Source: Ectocarpus siliculosus
Taxonomy: Eukaryota; Sar; Phaeophyceae; Ectocarpales; Ectocarpaceae
Reading direction: 5' to 3'
DNA length: 64,000 bases
NCBI GenBank assembly: GCA_000310025.1
Contig: FN649729.1
Coordinates: 4,775,915-4,839,914, forward strand
Shown: positions 11,901 through 23,000 of the stretch, piece after piece
Position numbering within the stretch: position 1 is the stretch's first letter
Layout of the letters: each line of letters opens with the position of its first letter
Notes under the pieces: model-generated
The model's database searches: none
What the model saw: the letters and a program-made list of their open reading frames with translations, nothing else
Told to the model about the DNA's origin: nothing
Position numbers and translations under genes: made by a program

Positions 11901-14027
11901 GAATCGTTTCTGATCATTCCAGTAGTACTTCTTTGGGTGCGGCCGAACCAGCTTGTGACTTTGTCAGAGAAGGGCTACGGCGTAATGGATTGATTGCGTG
12001 TTGGCTTGTTGCGTCCTTGGAACGCCCATTCCAAGAGCTATGATACACATCTCGTCTCGACCTCTGTACAAACACCAACTCGAGAAAACGTGCAAGACAA
12101 TCGAATCGCTAGATACGAGAGAGATGTCAACTTGCGAAAACAAGCGCCTACAAAGGAACACTACCCACTGCGGTGAAAAAGCCCATGCGGCATGCGGCGC
12201 AATTAATCACTTTATGTACAAGGAGTGGTACCCGTCCGTTCTCGCCTGTTCGGCCGCCCTGAGAAAGTCTCTCGCGGCGGCAAGATGCAGCTCGGTAGCC
12301 TCCGCATGGTCCCCCTTTCTGCACGCATCCTCGGCCCCCTGCGCGCAACGATGCGCCTGTGGCGCGCGCGCGCGAGAGAGAGAGGATGAAGAACATGGGC
12401 GAGTCGGGTACGACGGGGGACGGAGGTTTAGGCTCGGGGTGCTACTTCCTTCCAACACTCGGCATCTACTGTGTACCTGCGGCTCTCTCTCTCTCTCCTT
12501 TGGTACAGTAGCTGGGAAACAGCAGCACCCCCCCCCTACCCGGCGACAAGGTACGTCGGAGTGTCCCACTAGGTGAACAAAACACGCCGCTTTTCGTCTC
12601 GCGCGTGTTCAAAATATAGTCTACTGCTGTTGAAAACCATGCCTACTGTAGATTGGGAATCGCCAAACACACGCCTTCCTCCACACACGCTTCTCGATCC
12701 TTGCGCATGAACACACCACAACACCGCATCCGGTCTAGGTTTCGTTTCATTGCGTGGCGGTGATTGTTACCTCTGCCGCGGCTGGCTGCCGATACTCAGT
12801 AAGGTGGCACAAAGCAAACCGTTGCCGAAGTGACTTGCCGATACTCAGGAAGGTGGCATAAAGCAAACCGTTGCCGCTGTGACTTGCCGATACTCAGGAA
12901 GGTGGCACAAAGCAAACCGTTGCCGCTGTGACTTGTCGATACTCAGGAAGGTGGCACAAAGCAAACCGTTGCCGCTGTGACTTGCCGATACTCAGGAAGG
13001 TGGCATAAAGCAAACCGTTGCCGCTGTGACTTGGGTGTTGGCAGTCTGCTGTACACGTGAAAGTGAGTGTAAGGCTTACAGCAGAACGGCGTGATACCTC
13101 CCATGCCTTCAACCTCCAAGCCTATAGACAAGCGGGACGAAGCCGACATTTGGGAGGGACTCCTGCTCCGATACCTTAGCCCACACACGCACCTTCGTTG
13201 AAGCTTCGGTTCGAACCCAGACATGAGGCACCATCCCATTGCCACTACAATCTTGAACTGTACCAAGGGAGCGACTTGTCGGCGGAGACACTACTATTCC
13301 ACTCGGATACCTCTCTCAAACAGCATGCTTCGTACGCCCGCAGATGCGGTCAAAGCGTGTCATCGTTAGACACACTATTCACAACCAACTCCAGTGATTC
13401 AAGTTTGTCGGCCGGTTGCAGCCGAGCTACTGATGACGGAGAGGCTGGTTGATGCAGTTGATGTTGCACTTCCTTCATTGAACGCGAGTTGACTATTGCT
13501 TGGCCACCTGAACGACAGCGCTCTGTTTTCCTCCATGGCGACGAGCGTCCACGTCGTCCCGCGCCCCTCTCCCACGAATCAAGCTGAGGCCGGGCTGCTG
13601 GAGTAATCCACCAATGGGTTCCACCTCTGCCGAGGCCGAAGCGAACGGCAGGTCCTCTGCCATGATGATGAGAGCTTGTTGCTGGGGAGTGGAGGTGTTT
13701 CCGGACAGCCGACGATGGAGGGCCCCCGCAGATTGTACCCCGTTGTCCCCCACCGCGAATCCATCCTTGGATTCCCCCGCTGCACCTTGCATCCTGGGCA
13801 CCCTCGGCAAACAAGGCAAAGGGCTGGTCATGTCGTTGTAGGCAAACACTGTAGAAAAGCGTCAGAGCAAGACTAGAGGCCTGTGCCGGGTGCAGGTCCC
13901 AACTGTTACGGCGGAAGTCTAGTCGTGACGCGGAGGCTGTTGTCAAGGTTGACTCAGGCGTTCCCGGATTCACTGCTGTGTTGACGCAAGTTACGTCATC
14001 GCAGTCGCTTCCACTGCCTGCGACCAT
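5931..14027 (-). CDS. MIT-like, coiled-coil and poly-Q protein (NRBF2/Atg38-like)
   Basis: Eight exons: 14027-13910, 13848-13508, 12356-12246, 11452-11364, 11006-10725, 10241-9441, 7655-7532 and 6671-5931; 868 aa. All phases match. Residues ~154-215 form a three-helix MIT-like bundle (GAEDACRKGDHAEATELHLA, then SSLLLLADSHAARAEK). A Gly/Ser-rich middle follows, then a coiled coil at ~540-660 (ENVSLMKECEDR ... LTQTNRKLTEQVKKYENYY) and a Gln-rich tail. MIT plus C-terminal coiled coil is the architecture of NRBF2/Atg38, the autophagy PI3-kinase regulator; that function is inferred, and poly-Q tails are not part of the family. Intron 3 appears to use a GC donor (CAG/GCGAGA): every nearby GT donor gives the wrong phase. 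The 5' end is least certain; exon 1 rests on a 61-nt intron, and ATG 13831 is an alternative start. Confidence 0.6.
5990..6530 (-). repeat. CAG/CAA triplet tracts encoding poly-glutamine
   Basis: On the plus strand this is a series of CTG/TTG runs; on the minus strand, in frame with the last exon of the MIT-like gene, they encode at least nine Gln blocks of up to about 16 residues, separated by Pro, His, Ser and Arg. CAA interrupts CAG. The other frames give poly-Ser, poly-Ala or poly-Leu, which are shadows. Such tracts are prone to length change. Confidence 0.85.
8937..9055 (-). repeat. Intronic sense repeat, copy 1
   Basis: In intron 6 of the MIT-like gene, on that gene's strand. Order: GTGT-rich stretch, TTTTTTAG, ACATCGACCG, GCCAATGGAAAGG, CAGTCTTG, AGCGGGA, CGCGAACACG, CTAGTC. 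The closest match is the copy at 20685-20800, which also ends in CTAGTC. Confidence 0.75.
9100..9185 (-). repeat. Intronic sense repeat, copy 2
   Basis: Same intron and strand as copy 1. It has the GTGT/T-tract, TTTAGCATCGACCGCG, a degenerate core, and TTAGTGCGACTGAA, which matches the copy at 43421-43505 (TCAGTGCGATTGAA). Confidence 0.65.
11440..11765. repeat. Tandem repeat overlapping the 5' edge of an exon
   Basis: Four decayed units of about 60-85 bp, each with CTCTTG(A/C)AA..CC and (A/T)CGACGCCC(G/A), adjoin exon 4 (11452-11364) of the MIT-like gene. The exon's own acceptor region (read on plus, ATGCTCTTGAACCTGCAGG) belongs to the same series, so the units are copies of an intron end plus exon start. 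Confidence 0.65.
12788..13032. repeat. 49-bp tandem repeat, five copies
   Basis: The unit contains CGATACTCAGGAAGGTGGCA and CAAACCGTTGCCG(C)TGTGACTT. Copies start near 12788, 12837, 12886, 12935 and 12984 and are nearly identical. The array is in intron 2 of the MIT-like gene. It is a recent minisatellite with no coding role seen. Confidence 0.9.
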
Positions 14028-14057
14028 ATCACCGTTTTCCTTCCCTGGAGAGGGGGC
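14028..14057. promoter_or_regulatory. Very short gap between two divergent start codons
   Basis: Only 30 bp separate the proposed minus-strand ATG at 14027 (MIT-like gene) from the plus-strand ATG at 14058 (CtpA-like gene). If both starts are right, the two 5' leaders must overlap and the promoters lie inside each other's transcribed region. No TATA-like box was seen. The minus-strand start is the less certain of the two. Confidence 0.35.
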
Positions 14058-17000
14058 ATGAAGGCATCCTGCGCAAGACGCGCCCTGGTTCTCCTCCTTC
14101 TGCAGGCGCGCGTGGCAGCTTTTTCTGGCCGCTCTCCAGGGTAAGCGAGAAGACCAAGCAGCAGGACATCATGAGTGTATGCACATCTCTTCCTGTAATT
14201 TTCCCGACTGGGTCAGTGTTGCTGCTGTTGTTGACTCATGACTGCTGTAACTCCTAGTCAGGGCATGCGTTGTAGACGATAGATCGGCATACCATGATGC
14301 TCAAGGTCCTACCCAACAGCGTTGACGCTCGGTTTTACGATGGCTCTACCCTTATGGTGAGCAGCCTGTTGGCGACAGCAGAGTAGTAGTCGCCACGAGT
14401 CGCGAGTCTCTCGTCGTTGTTGGTCCCCGCCGTTGTTGTCGGGCGGTTGCTTGCTTCTCTTCGCCCACTGTGGAAGTTGGGATCTCCACTTACAAGGGCG
14501 ATGGCACCGGTTGAAGGTTAGATATCGTCATGTTCACCTTCGTACCCTTCCCCGGGATACTGGGGTGCGCTTCCTGCTTGTTAGAGCTCAGCCGGGGCGC
14601 GCCATGCGCGTTTGTCGACTTTCGTGCATTTTTAAAATCCAAGCAAACGCCAGCACCCTGGTGCGCGTTGTACTCATGTGTTGACGTCGAGACCTGTTGC
14701 TTGGGGACTTTCCTCTTGTACGGGTACCCGTAAGGTTGCGAGTCAGCGCACAGCGGTGCGATCGATTTTCGAAGCGTCATTTCTCCACAACCAGGAGGTT
14801 ACCACTGTCGAAGAGGGCGGTTTTGAAAATATCTCATTGAGAGCTTTCCGAAGAAGTATCAGGTAGCACTCGCACCCCCTGGTTGCGGCTGGTTGTGGAG
14901 AAATCACGCTTTGAAAATCGATCGCACCTTGGTGCGCTGACTCGCAACCTTACGGTATCTTCGCACTGACAGGACCGATGGCACTAACTGCTGTTATGCC
15001 GCAGCGTTTTTCCCGGGAAGATCTCGGGGTACAGTCGTTGCCTCCACGGGCACAGCCTAGTTTAATCTGAACTGAGGATTGTATGTGGTACATGGATGCG
15101 TATGTAAGCACATCATCTTCTTTTCTACAGCAGTGAAGGGAAGCTTATGTACATTGCCGTGTTGAGCCCACAGCAGTTGACATGTAAAGGGATTATTGCG
15201 ATGTTGGCGTGTAAGTGGATTGCTTGTTGCGTGCCTGTAAGCATGCCCTTTTTAATATTTATTGGCGAACCTTGTTCGAGCGGGGTGGCTATGTATTACA
15301 CAAAAGTTCAAAGTCTCAAGACGAACAACAACACTTTGCGGCGGAACTGCCAGCTAAAAAAGCATCAAGATTCCCCGACTGCTGCAATGTACTTCGCAGT
15401 CTCTTTGTGCGGAGTGCCAACATGAGTTGGCATGGAACTGTACTCTTGGGAGACACACATTCCCCCGCATGCCCAGGGCTCAGCCTGGGACTCTTTGGCA
15501 AGATCCAGCCATGGAGGTGTAGCCATGGAAATCCTTGCGGAGGAGACTGTAGCATCCCATCTTGCACCATATCTTGTGCCACTCGGTGATTGGCGTGCAA
15601 CACCGAGCGCTATCTAGTACGAACAAAGATGGGGGTTGCATTCCACATGACGACTTGCCTTCAGGGCACATGCTTTACGCTCCTCGTTCCTCCGCGTCTA
15701 TCTCCCGGTATCACCCCCGGCTCTCTGTCCGTTGACCCCCGCGCTCTCTCGGCCACCGACGCTCACTCTCGACGGAACAACGAACGACCAGGCAAAGAAG
15801 ACCACGAGTCCAAGTACGCCCTTCAGCAGTGGCTGCGGTGGCTGCGGTGGCGGCGTCGCGGGCAACTCACCCCCCGCCCTCCGCCTTCAGACGCGCACGC
15901 CCGGGGCAGGCGCCGCCTATCCTGGGCGGCGGCCGATGCGGGGGCGGCAACAATGGCCTCGGTGATGGGAACTCCCGGCAGGTCCACATTCCGTTAACCG
16001 TCCTGCAGGGGTGGTTTGACGGGCTCGGAGCCGGGGACAGCTTGGGCGATGCAGACAAAGGAGGCGGCGGAGAATCTGGAGGGGGGGGCAAGTCGGGGGG
16101 GGCGGGGGGCGACAAGGCAAAACGAAAGAGCGGTGGTAGCAGTAGTAGTAGTAGCCCAAGTAGCAGTTCGAGGGGGCCGGGGAAGGCGACGCCTCCTCTG
16201 CAGGGTGGGCCGGGGTCCTCGAGCCTCTTCTCGATGCTAGGAAGGTTAGGTGACGGCGGGGGGACATCTAGTGGCGGCAGCGGCAAGAGCACGAAAGCGG
16301 AATCTGGTACCACCGCGAAGGGGAAGGATGGCCAAGCGGAGGACGCGACCGGAGAGGACGGGGGGCAGCAGGGATTCGGGCCGATGCAGACGCTGGCGGC
16401 CGTGGGCGAGAGCTTCTCGGCGGGGGCCGCGGCATTCCAGGAACGGTTCTCGGAGATCAGTCCGCAGAACGTTACCTTGGTGCTCGGTGGAGGCAAGGTG
16501 GCCAACGTGATGGTGCCTTGGAAGGGGGTGGGCATCTACGCGGGGGGGCTGCTGAGCGGCCTCGCGCTGGCCGTGGGGCTGCTGACGGTCCCGTACTCGG
16601 ACTTGGGGTCGCCGGGCTTGAGGAAGAGCCTGACGCTGTTCGAGAATGTGCTCGTGGATATCGACCAGGTGAGTCTTTTTGACGGGGTGTAGTCGTATAG
16701 ACGCATGTCATTAGTCGTTAGACCATTGACCTCGCATCCCTACAATGCCGGGACGTGGCGATATGTCCATTTTTCGTCGGCCCAGGCTACGTTTTACAAG
16801 GATGAACCAGAAAGTAGATCGCAATCCTCGTGTTTTTCTGTGCCAAAACTGGAATATTGCCGGCTTACCAAACGTTTCGCATTCGGTAGGCACTACTACT
16901 CTTCAAGTACCGCAAGGGACTTCGATGTTTGCGCGCTTGAACGAAACATGTGCTCCACACACAGCGAACACGTCGTTTCGTGTATGATGTACTTGAAGTA

Positions 17001-20000
17001 CAATGTTCTTTTCCAGGAGGTCGGTACATGCACTCCCGGGGGTGACTCAAGTCGAAAAAACACTATGAGAGTCTGAAACGTACATTTAGTTATCTAAGAG
17101 ATGGTGTACTGAAGGCTGAAGGCTGGCGTAGTGGAAAGAGGTCGGGAAGTATGAAACATCACAGACGTTTGCATCGGGAGGGTTGGGATATGGCTGACCG
17201 TGATAGGTGATACGAAACGCCATTCCGTACAATTTGTTCGCTGCAATCAACTCGATGTTTGTAGCATATGCATACGGGTGCGACATGAAGTGAAGATACT
17301 CCTGGACACTGGAATAAGTAGTAGGAGCGGAACCTGCGACTAGCACAAGTCCTGTTTTATCCTCGCTGAAATAGTCATAAAATGTTTTTAATCCTGATCC
17401 TGGGATGATGGTGCTGTTGAGGCTCTGAGATACATGGGTAATGATATCTGCTCGAAGCACATGATGGAGGTCAGGCGTGTTGTGGATTCGTCGCGAAACA
17501 CAGCGCAATAAGCATGCACCATCACCGATGTCGGGTAAAATGGACCATTGACCTGGGGTGGAATTATTATTGGAGTCGTCGTCGTCGTTGTTGTTCGAAA
17601 ATTCCTTATCTGGGTCGTCGTGAAAAGGCTGTTGTTCGATTCGTTCTTTTTTCATTTTCTCGTGTATTTCCATTACCACGAAGGCATGAGCCGCAAGAGC
17701 ACTCGCTCCAAAAACACAGCCAGCAGAGCCTCGAACGCGGGCGCTAGCTCATCGGCTGCTGAAGGGACGAAGTCGTCGGAAACTCCCCTCAGATCTCACG
17801 TCAACGGCACGCCGGTGATCAACCTTGTCCCAGCTACAAGGTTGATCACCGGCGTGCCGTCGACGTGAGATGCGAGGGGAGGCTCTGACGACTTCGTCTC
17901 TTCAGTTCAGCAGCCGATGAGCTACCGCCAGCGTTCGATGCTTTGCTGGCTATGTTGTTGGAGCGAGTGTTGCTGCGGCCCATTGATGCCATTGACGACT
18001 ATTTTTTTTTCGCGAAATGGTGGTTGTGTGCGAGTGCGCGACCTCGCATCGCTGGTCGTCAACGTATTTTCACGCAAAAAAAAGATGACGATTTCGCGCA
18101 AACGCCAACAACGGATCAAAGAGACGTTCATCAACGTGCCCGACGAAGGGCACATTGGTGGCATTGTTACGTTGCGCGGTGGTTCTTGTTGTCGGCCGTC
18201 GCGACGTGGCCAAGATATACGCTTCTCACGGAACAACTTGTTTTCTGTGGTGACGAACTTGAGCGGGGGGCACACAAAAGAGAAGATCGCCGCTGGTTCT
18301 GTACTCGTTGCATCCACTGTGAGGAGCTGTGCGATGTTCATTTATCATGCTGGGAGCGTGCCAACGTCCTTTGAAGAGAACGACCTGTTGTATTCGAAGT
18401 ACAAACATGAACGAGAGTATATACAAATTTCCTTCAAACAGAACAGTTTTCGGGTAAAACGCGGACAGTCCGGTGACGGCGGGTGATCTCGAAAGCTCGT
18501 TGCTGCTGTGTCCTGGGTTTCTTCCTCGTGACAAGTATCATGAGAGCTGTCGTGTTTAGGATGCTTACGTCATTCTATGGTCCGCTGTCGATAAATACCT
18601 GTTGTATTCGAAGTACAAACACGAACGACACACGATTCTGTCCAGCCACGAAGCGAACGTACATACATTTCGTTCAAACGGATTAAACCGTACCGTGAGG
18701 GCGGGTAACCTCTTCGTTGCTGCTGTGTAGTGGTGTTCTTCCTAACGACATGAGAGGTATCATAGAGAGAGGTGTTGTGTTTTTGGACTCTCACTACCCG
18801 CGTGAGGATATGCTCTGATGTCGCTAAATACCCGTGTCGGTAGTGGACAGCAAACGCAACGTATGCATGTGTTCGTGAAATTCCACAAGAATAAGCGGAC
18901 CGTTCCTGGTGGAAAAGGCACGCGCAACTAAAAAACAGACCACCAATAGTGAAAACCGCCCCGCCCACTAGAAAGTGTTCCTGTTCATGTACATCTGAAG
19001 GCTTTTTTGGTTTGGATTCGCAGCCCCTAAAAAAAGAGCGAGTCCCGGCGGCTTCAGGTGGCCAGTGCGCGCACCACCAATGTCTCGCGAGACCCACGCA
19101 AAGCGGGTAGTGTACGGACGGGTCCTCTGAGTGCCATGCAGAAGAAAAAAAGTGTTAGAAGAAACGCTGTCCCACCAGAGAAAAAAGAACACAACCACCA
19201 AAAAAGTCGAAATGCTATGCATACACATGCATGTAGTATGCTTGTATACTTCGGGTGGAAAACTCCGGATGGAGTATTCCATACCAAGACTTTTGCTGTA
19301 GGGCATTCCAACTATCCAGTGTTCAGCGGAGATCCTATAAGGGGTGAGAACTCTCTAAGACCGAAACTCCCATGCCCTTTGTGGAGGGAAGGGAGGGAGG
19401 GCATGACTAAGTGCGTGTGGAGAATGAAGCACCGATAAGAAAAACCGGCAATAGAGGTACATATGCTGGTACTTCAAAGCAATTTACTCGGAGCGCCACC
19501 CGAATAGTAATCTTCTGTTGTCTTCCTGCCTCTTCCCTCTTGTTTTGCTACCGGACCTTGAGGGTCGCACGGCCAACCATTGGTTTTTGCTGCGGACCGC
19601 ACGCTGTAGTTGTGCATGCGGCGGTCTCTCGAAATCAAGCGGCCTACATCCGCCACTGCTGTGATGCATCGTGGACGAAACCTACCCCTTTGGGTGCAAT
19701 CTATCGTAATTCCCCCGGCTGTCTCGCTTCTAGACTACTCCCATTGGTCGGTTTTCGCGACATTCGTCGCGAGTCCTCAGCGTTGGTCTGAGCGTCCGGT
19801 TTGTGAGCTTTCCGACGACCATTTCCGTTCCCTCTTAATTGCCCGGTCGGAAATCCCCCCCCACCGAACGTAGCGCGTAGTGCTGAGGATTTTGCGACAA
19901 TATCTCTCAGCGCACTCAGCGCTCTACCGTACCTCGCTATTCATTAGCTCCGCGTGCGGGCTAGTGTTCGTTCTGAGGGGCGATGTGAAGCCACCTTTCG

Positions 20001-23000
20001 TAGCGATAGATCGCGCCGGAAAACAATCCGTTGGCGAAGGAACATCTCGAAGTGTTCGACACGGAAGGATAAGAGTCGGCGGCGCCTGCTGGCGTCGATC
20101 TGTCTGCCAGTGAGCATACATAATTCGGCAAACTTTGCACCCACGAACATTGTTCTGGCATGGGCAGGGCGGTAAGGGCATGGTACCGTATGTCATCCCC
20201 GAAGAGCCACGAAGGACCCTGCCTAGATGACCCCCCAACGATAGTATCATACCTCCCCGTTGGGTGGTTTGGTTTCCCTCTGCAAAACGCATGCATACGA
20301 TAGATGCATAACCCAGATGGTTTACGTACGTGACTAACATTGACCAAAGCAGTACCTGTTGTTCCAGGGTATGACCACATGAGTTACCAACACGGTATTG
20401 CCTATCCCAGGATTCCAACCGTCTACGTACTATTTAGCACAGTCATTTATGTTGTAGCAAAACAACTGCTTTACGCCCCCGCCGGTGGGTGCCGACCAAT
20501 GCGGTTTGATATGGAAACGAGCCAGCACCGAACCGCTAGCCAGCGCTGAACCCCGGTTGCGTGGCCTCAGGGTGTGGTTCCTATTACGTCCCCCCACCCC
20601 TTGCTGCTGTGTCTATTCTCTCCTTTGTGCGTTTGGTTACTTTCCGACTTCCAACGCTGCAACTGAGGTGTGCTTGTCAATACGTGTATTTCTGTGTTTG
20701 ATTGGCATCGACTGCGCTGTAACCGTCTGACCAATGGAACGACGTCGGTCTTGAAGCGGAAAAATAACGCGAACACGTTTTCTAGTCAAAGGATCCTATG
20801 CGTACCGAGAGCAGTGTATGTGTGTGCACTTCTTTGCTGTTGGCATCTGCGGCACCAACCGGCTGATCACGGAAGAGGTGTCAGTCTAAGTGCGGCTAGA
20901 AACGAAAAACGCTTCTACACGTCATGGTGTAATTCTCTCAGTCTCTGACACTCACTCACCCACTCACTCACTTCCTCACCCTCTCTCTCGCAAACTCCTC
21001 TCCATCTCTATCACACTCTCACACTCACTCCCTCACTCGCTCGCCCTCTCACGCACTCACTTTTTCCCTCTATCTCACTCTCACAATCACTGTCTCCCTC
21101 TTCCTCTCCACAGAATCTCACACTCACTCACTCACCTACTCACTCACTCACTTACTCTATCTTTCACTTACTCACCCACCCACTCACCCCCTCTCTCGCA
21201 CTCACTCAGTTAACCCACTAAATATTCATCTCTTTACAATTTTTAGCTCCCGCTCGCTCACTTACCCACCTACTCACTCACTCTCGCGTACACCCTGTCA
21301 GTCCTCAACTCTATCTCTCTCACACAAGAAGTCACTCACTCACTCATCCTTTCTCTTATATCCTCTCACCCTCCATCTCTCCATTTATCTCTCCCCCTGG
21401 CCCGTCTTGGGTACTACTATTTTAGGGGTACGTGGAGGAGGTTAACCCGGAGCGGCTCCTGGAGACCGCGGTGGGATCGATGCTCAGGACTCTGGACCCT
21501 TACACGGAGTACCAGGTGTGTTTTGTGTGTGAATTTTGTTGCGGCATTGTGGTTTTACTTCCATGCTTTACGGGCCCCCGTCCATTCGGACATATCCCTG
21601 TGCCGACCCGCGGATGTTTTATGTTCAGCGGACAACAACAACAACAACAACAATAGCAACACCCGACCCACGGGGCGCGCTCTATGTGACTGGGCCCACT
21701 CGGCTATGCTGTATCCCATCCAGAACAATCAAGCGGCGGCTGACTTGAAGGAGACCGTGTCAGGGAGGTACGGGGGGGTGGGGCTCGTCATATCCGGCGG
21801 GAAGCAGAGGGGAGAGCAGCAGCAGACGACGGGCGAAGCAGGTGAAGGACCCATGTCTTTTTTGTGTCCTCTCGGGGGGGGTGGGATGCAGGGACGGCAA
21901 AAGAAATGTGTACATGCATACCCATGCCCGGGACTGTTTTTTTCTTTGCGTGTGCTGTATTTTTGTCGTGCCCTTCTCCTTGTCGCATTGATTGAAAATA
22001 TAGAGGAGGCTCTGCGTTAGGGTCAGGCATACACATGGCCCGGCCTTACTTTTTTATTGTGTTCTATATCTCTGCCGCCTTTCTCCTTTCGTGTGTTTGA
22101 CCAGCCACAAAGCTTCGGCACAGGCGTGACCGTACACCTCAGTGCCATACAAGTGCGGGCAAGCGCGTAGATTTGCCGTCGATCCTCAGTAGCTCGACTG
22201 CTCCACCGAAAGGTTGCCAATGCCGAACACAGGTGGTTTTGGTAAGATCTACGGCCTCATCGAAGGAGGAATTTTTCCCTGGACGTGTCGATCGGGTCTA
22301 GCACCGTCTTTGGTCGTGCAGCAATCGATCTTTGAACGTAGATCGCTCTCGCACCTGTCTGTACGTTCGCCCGCACGTTTCCGGCACCATCTTCTCTCGT
22401 CCTTGCTCTTCTGGTGGCATCAGAAACGACGAGCTATCATGCCACCCGCACCATCCCGCCGCTTTTCTCGAAACGACACGTTTTCTCCAACCGACACATG
22501 CCTCCTCCACCAGCAGGAACTCCTTCCGTCCACGACGCCGCCTCCTGTTGCCACCTATGCGACCGCCCGTAACGCCGTCCATTCGCTCCCCGCGTGCTGC
22601 TATTGCCGCCTTCCTTTCGCCCGCACGGTTGCCGCAGAGCCACCAAAAGGGGGGCAGACGAGTGTGGGGGGCGGGGTACAGAAGGACGGGGGGGGCAAGG
22701 GTCGGGGGACGATCGTGCGAGGTGCTAAGCGAGAGGCCGGGAAGGACGGCATCACGGTGGTGTCGGCCTTCGAGGGGTACGCCTTCGACGCCGGGATGCG
22801 GGCTGGCGATAAGATAACCGCCATCAACGGGAAGCCGGTGGAAGGCATCACCGTTGAGAAGGTACTTAGAAGTGACAAGCGTGCGTTAAATAAGTAGATC
22901 CAGAAACGAAGATGCGCTTTGCGAGTTTCATGCGCGTGTTGTTGTTAATTTATGCACGTGTCTCGTGTCAAGGTCGAGTATGAAGCTCCTGCTAGCTACT

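Noticed and set aside
12788-13032. CRISPR-like array
   Set aside because: Head-to-tail identical units without unique spacers; a minisatellite in a eukaryotic intron.
18570-19306. Minus-strand frames of 112-175 codons in protease intron 2
   Set aside because: No recognisable domain and they overlap the 220-bp direct repeat; frames are not conserved between units.
20890-21213. 107-codon frame of Ser/His/Leu repeats
   Set aside because: Low-complexity CACT/CTCT tract inside an intron.
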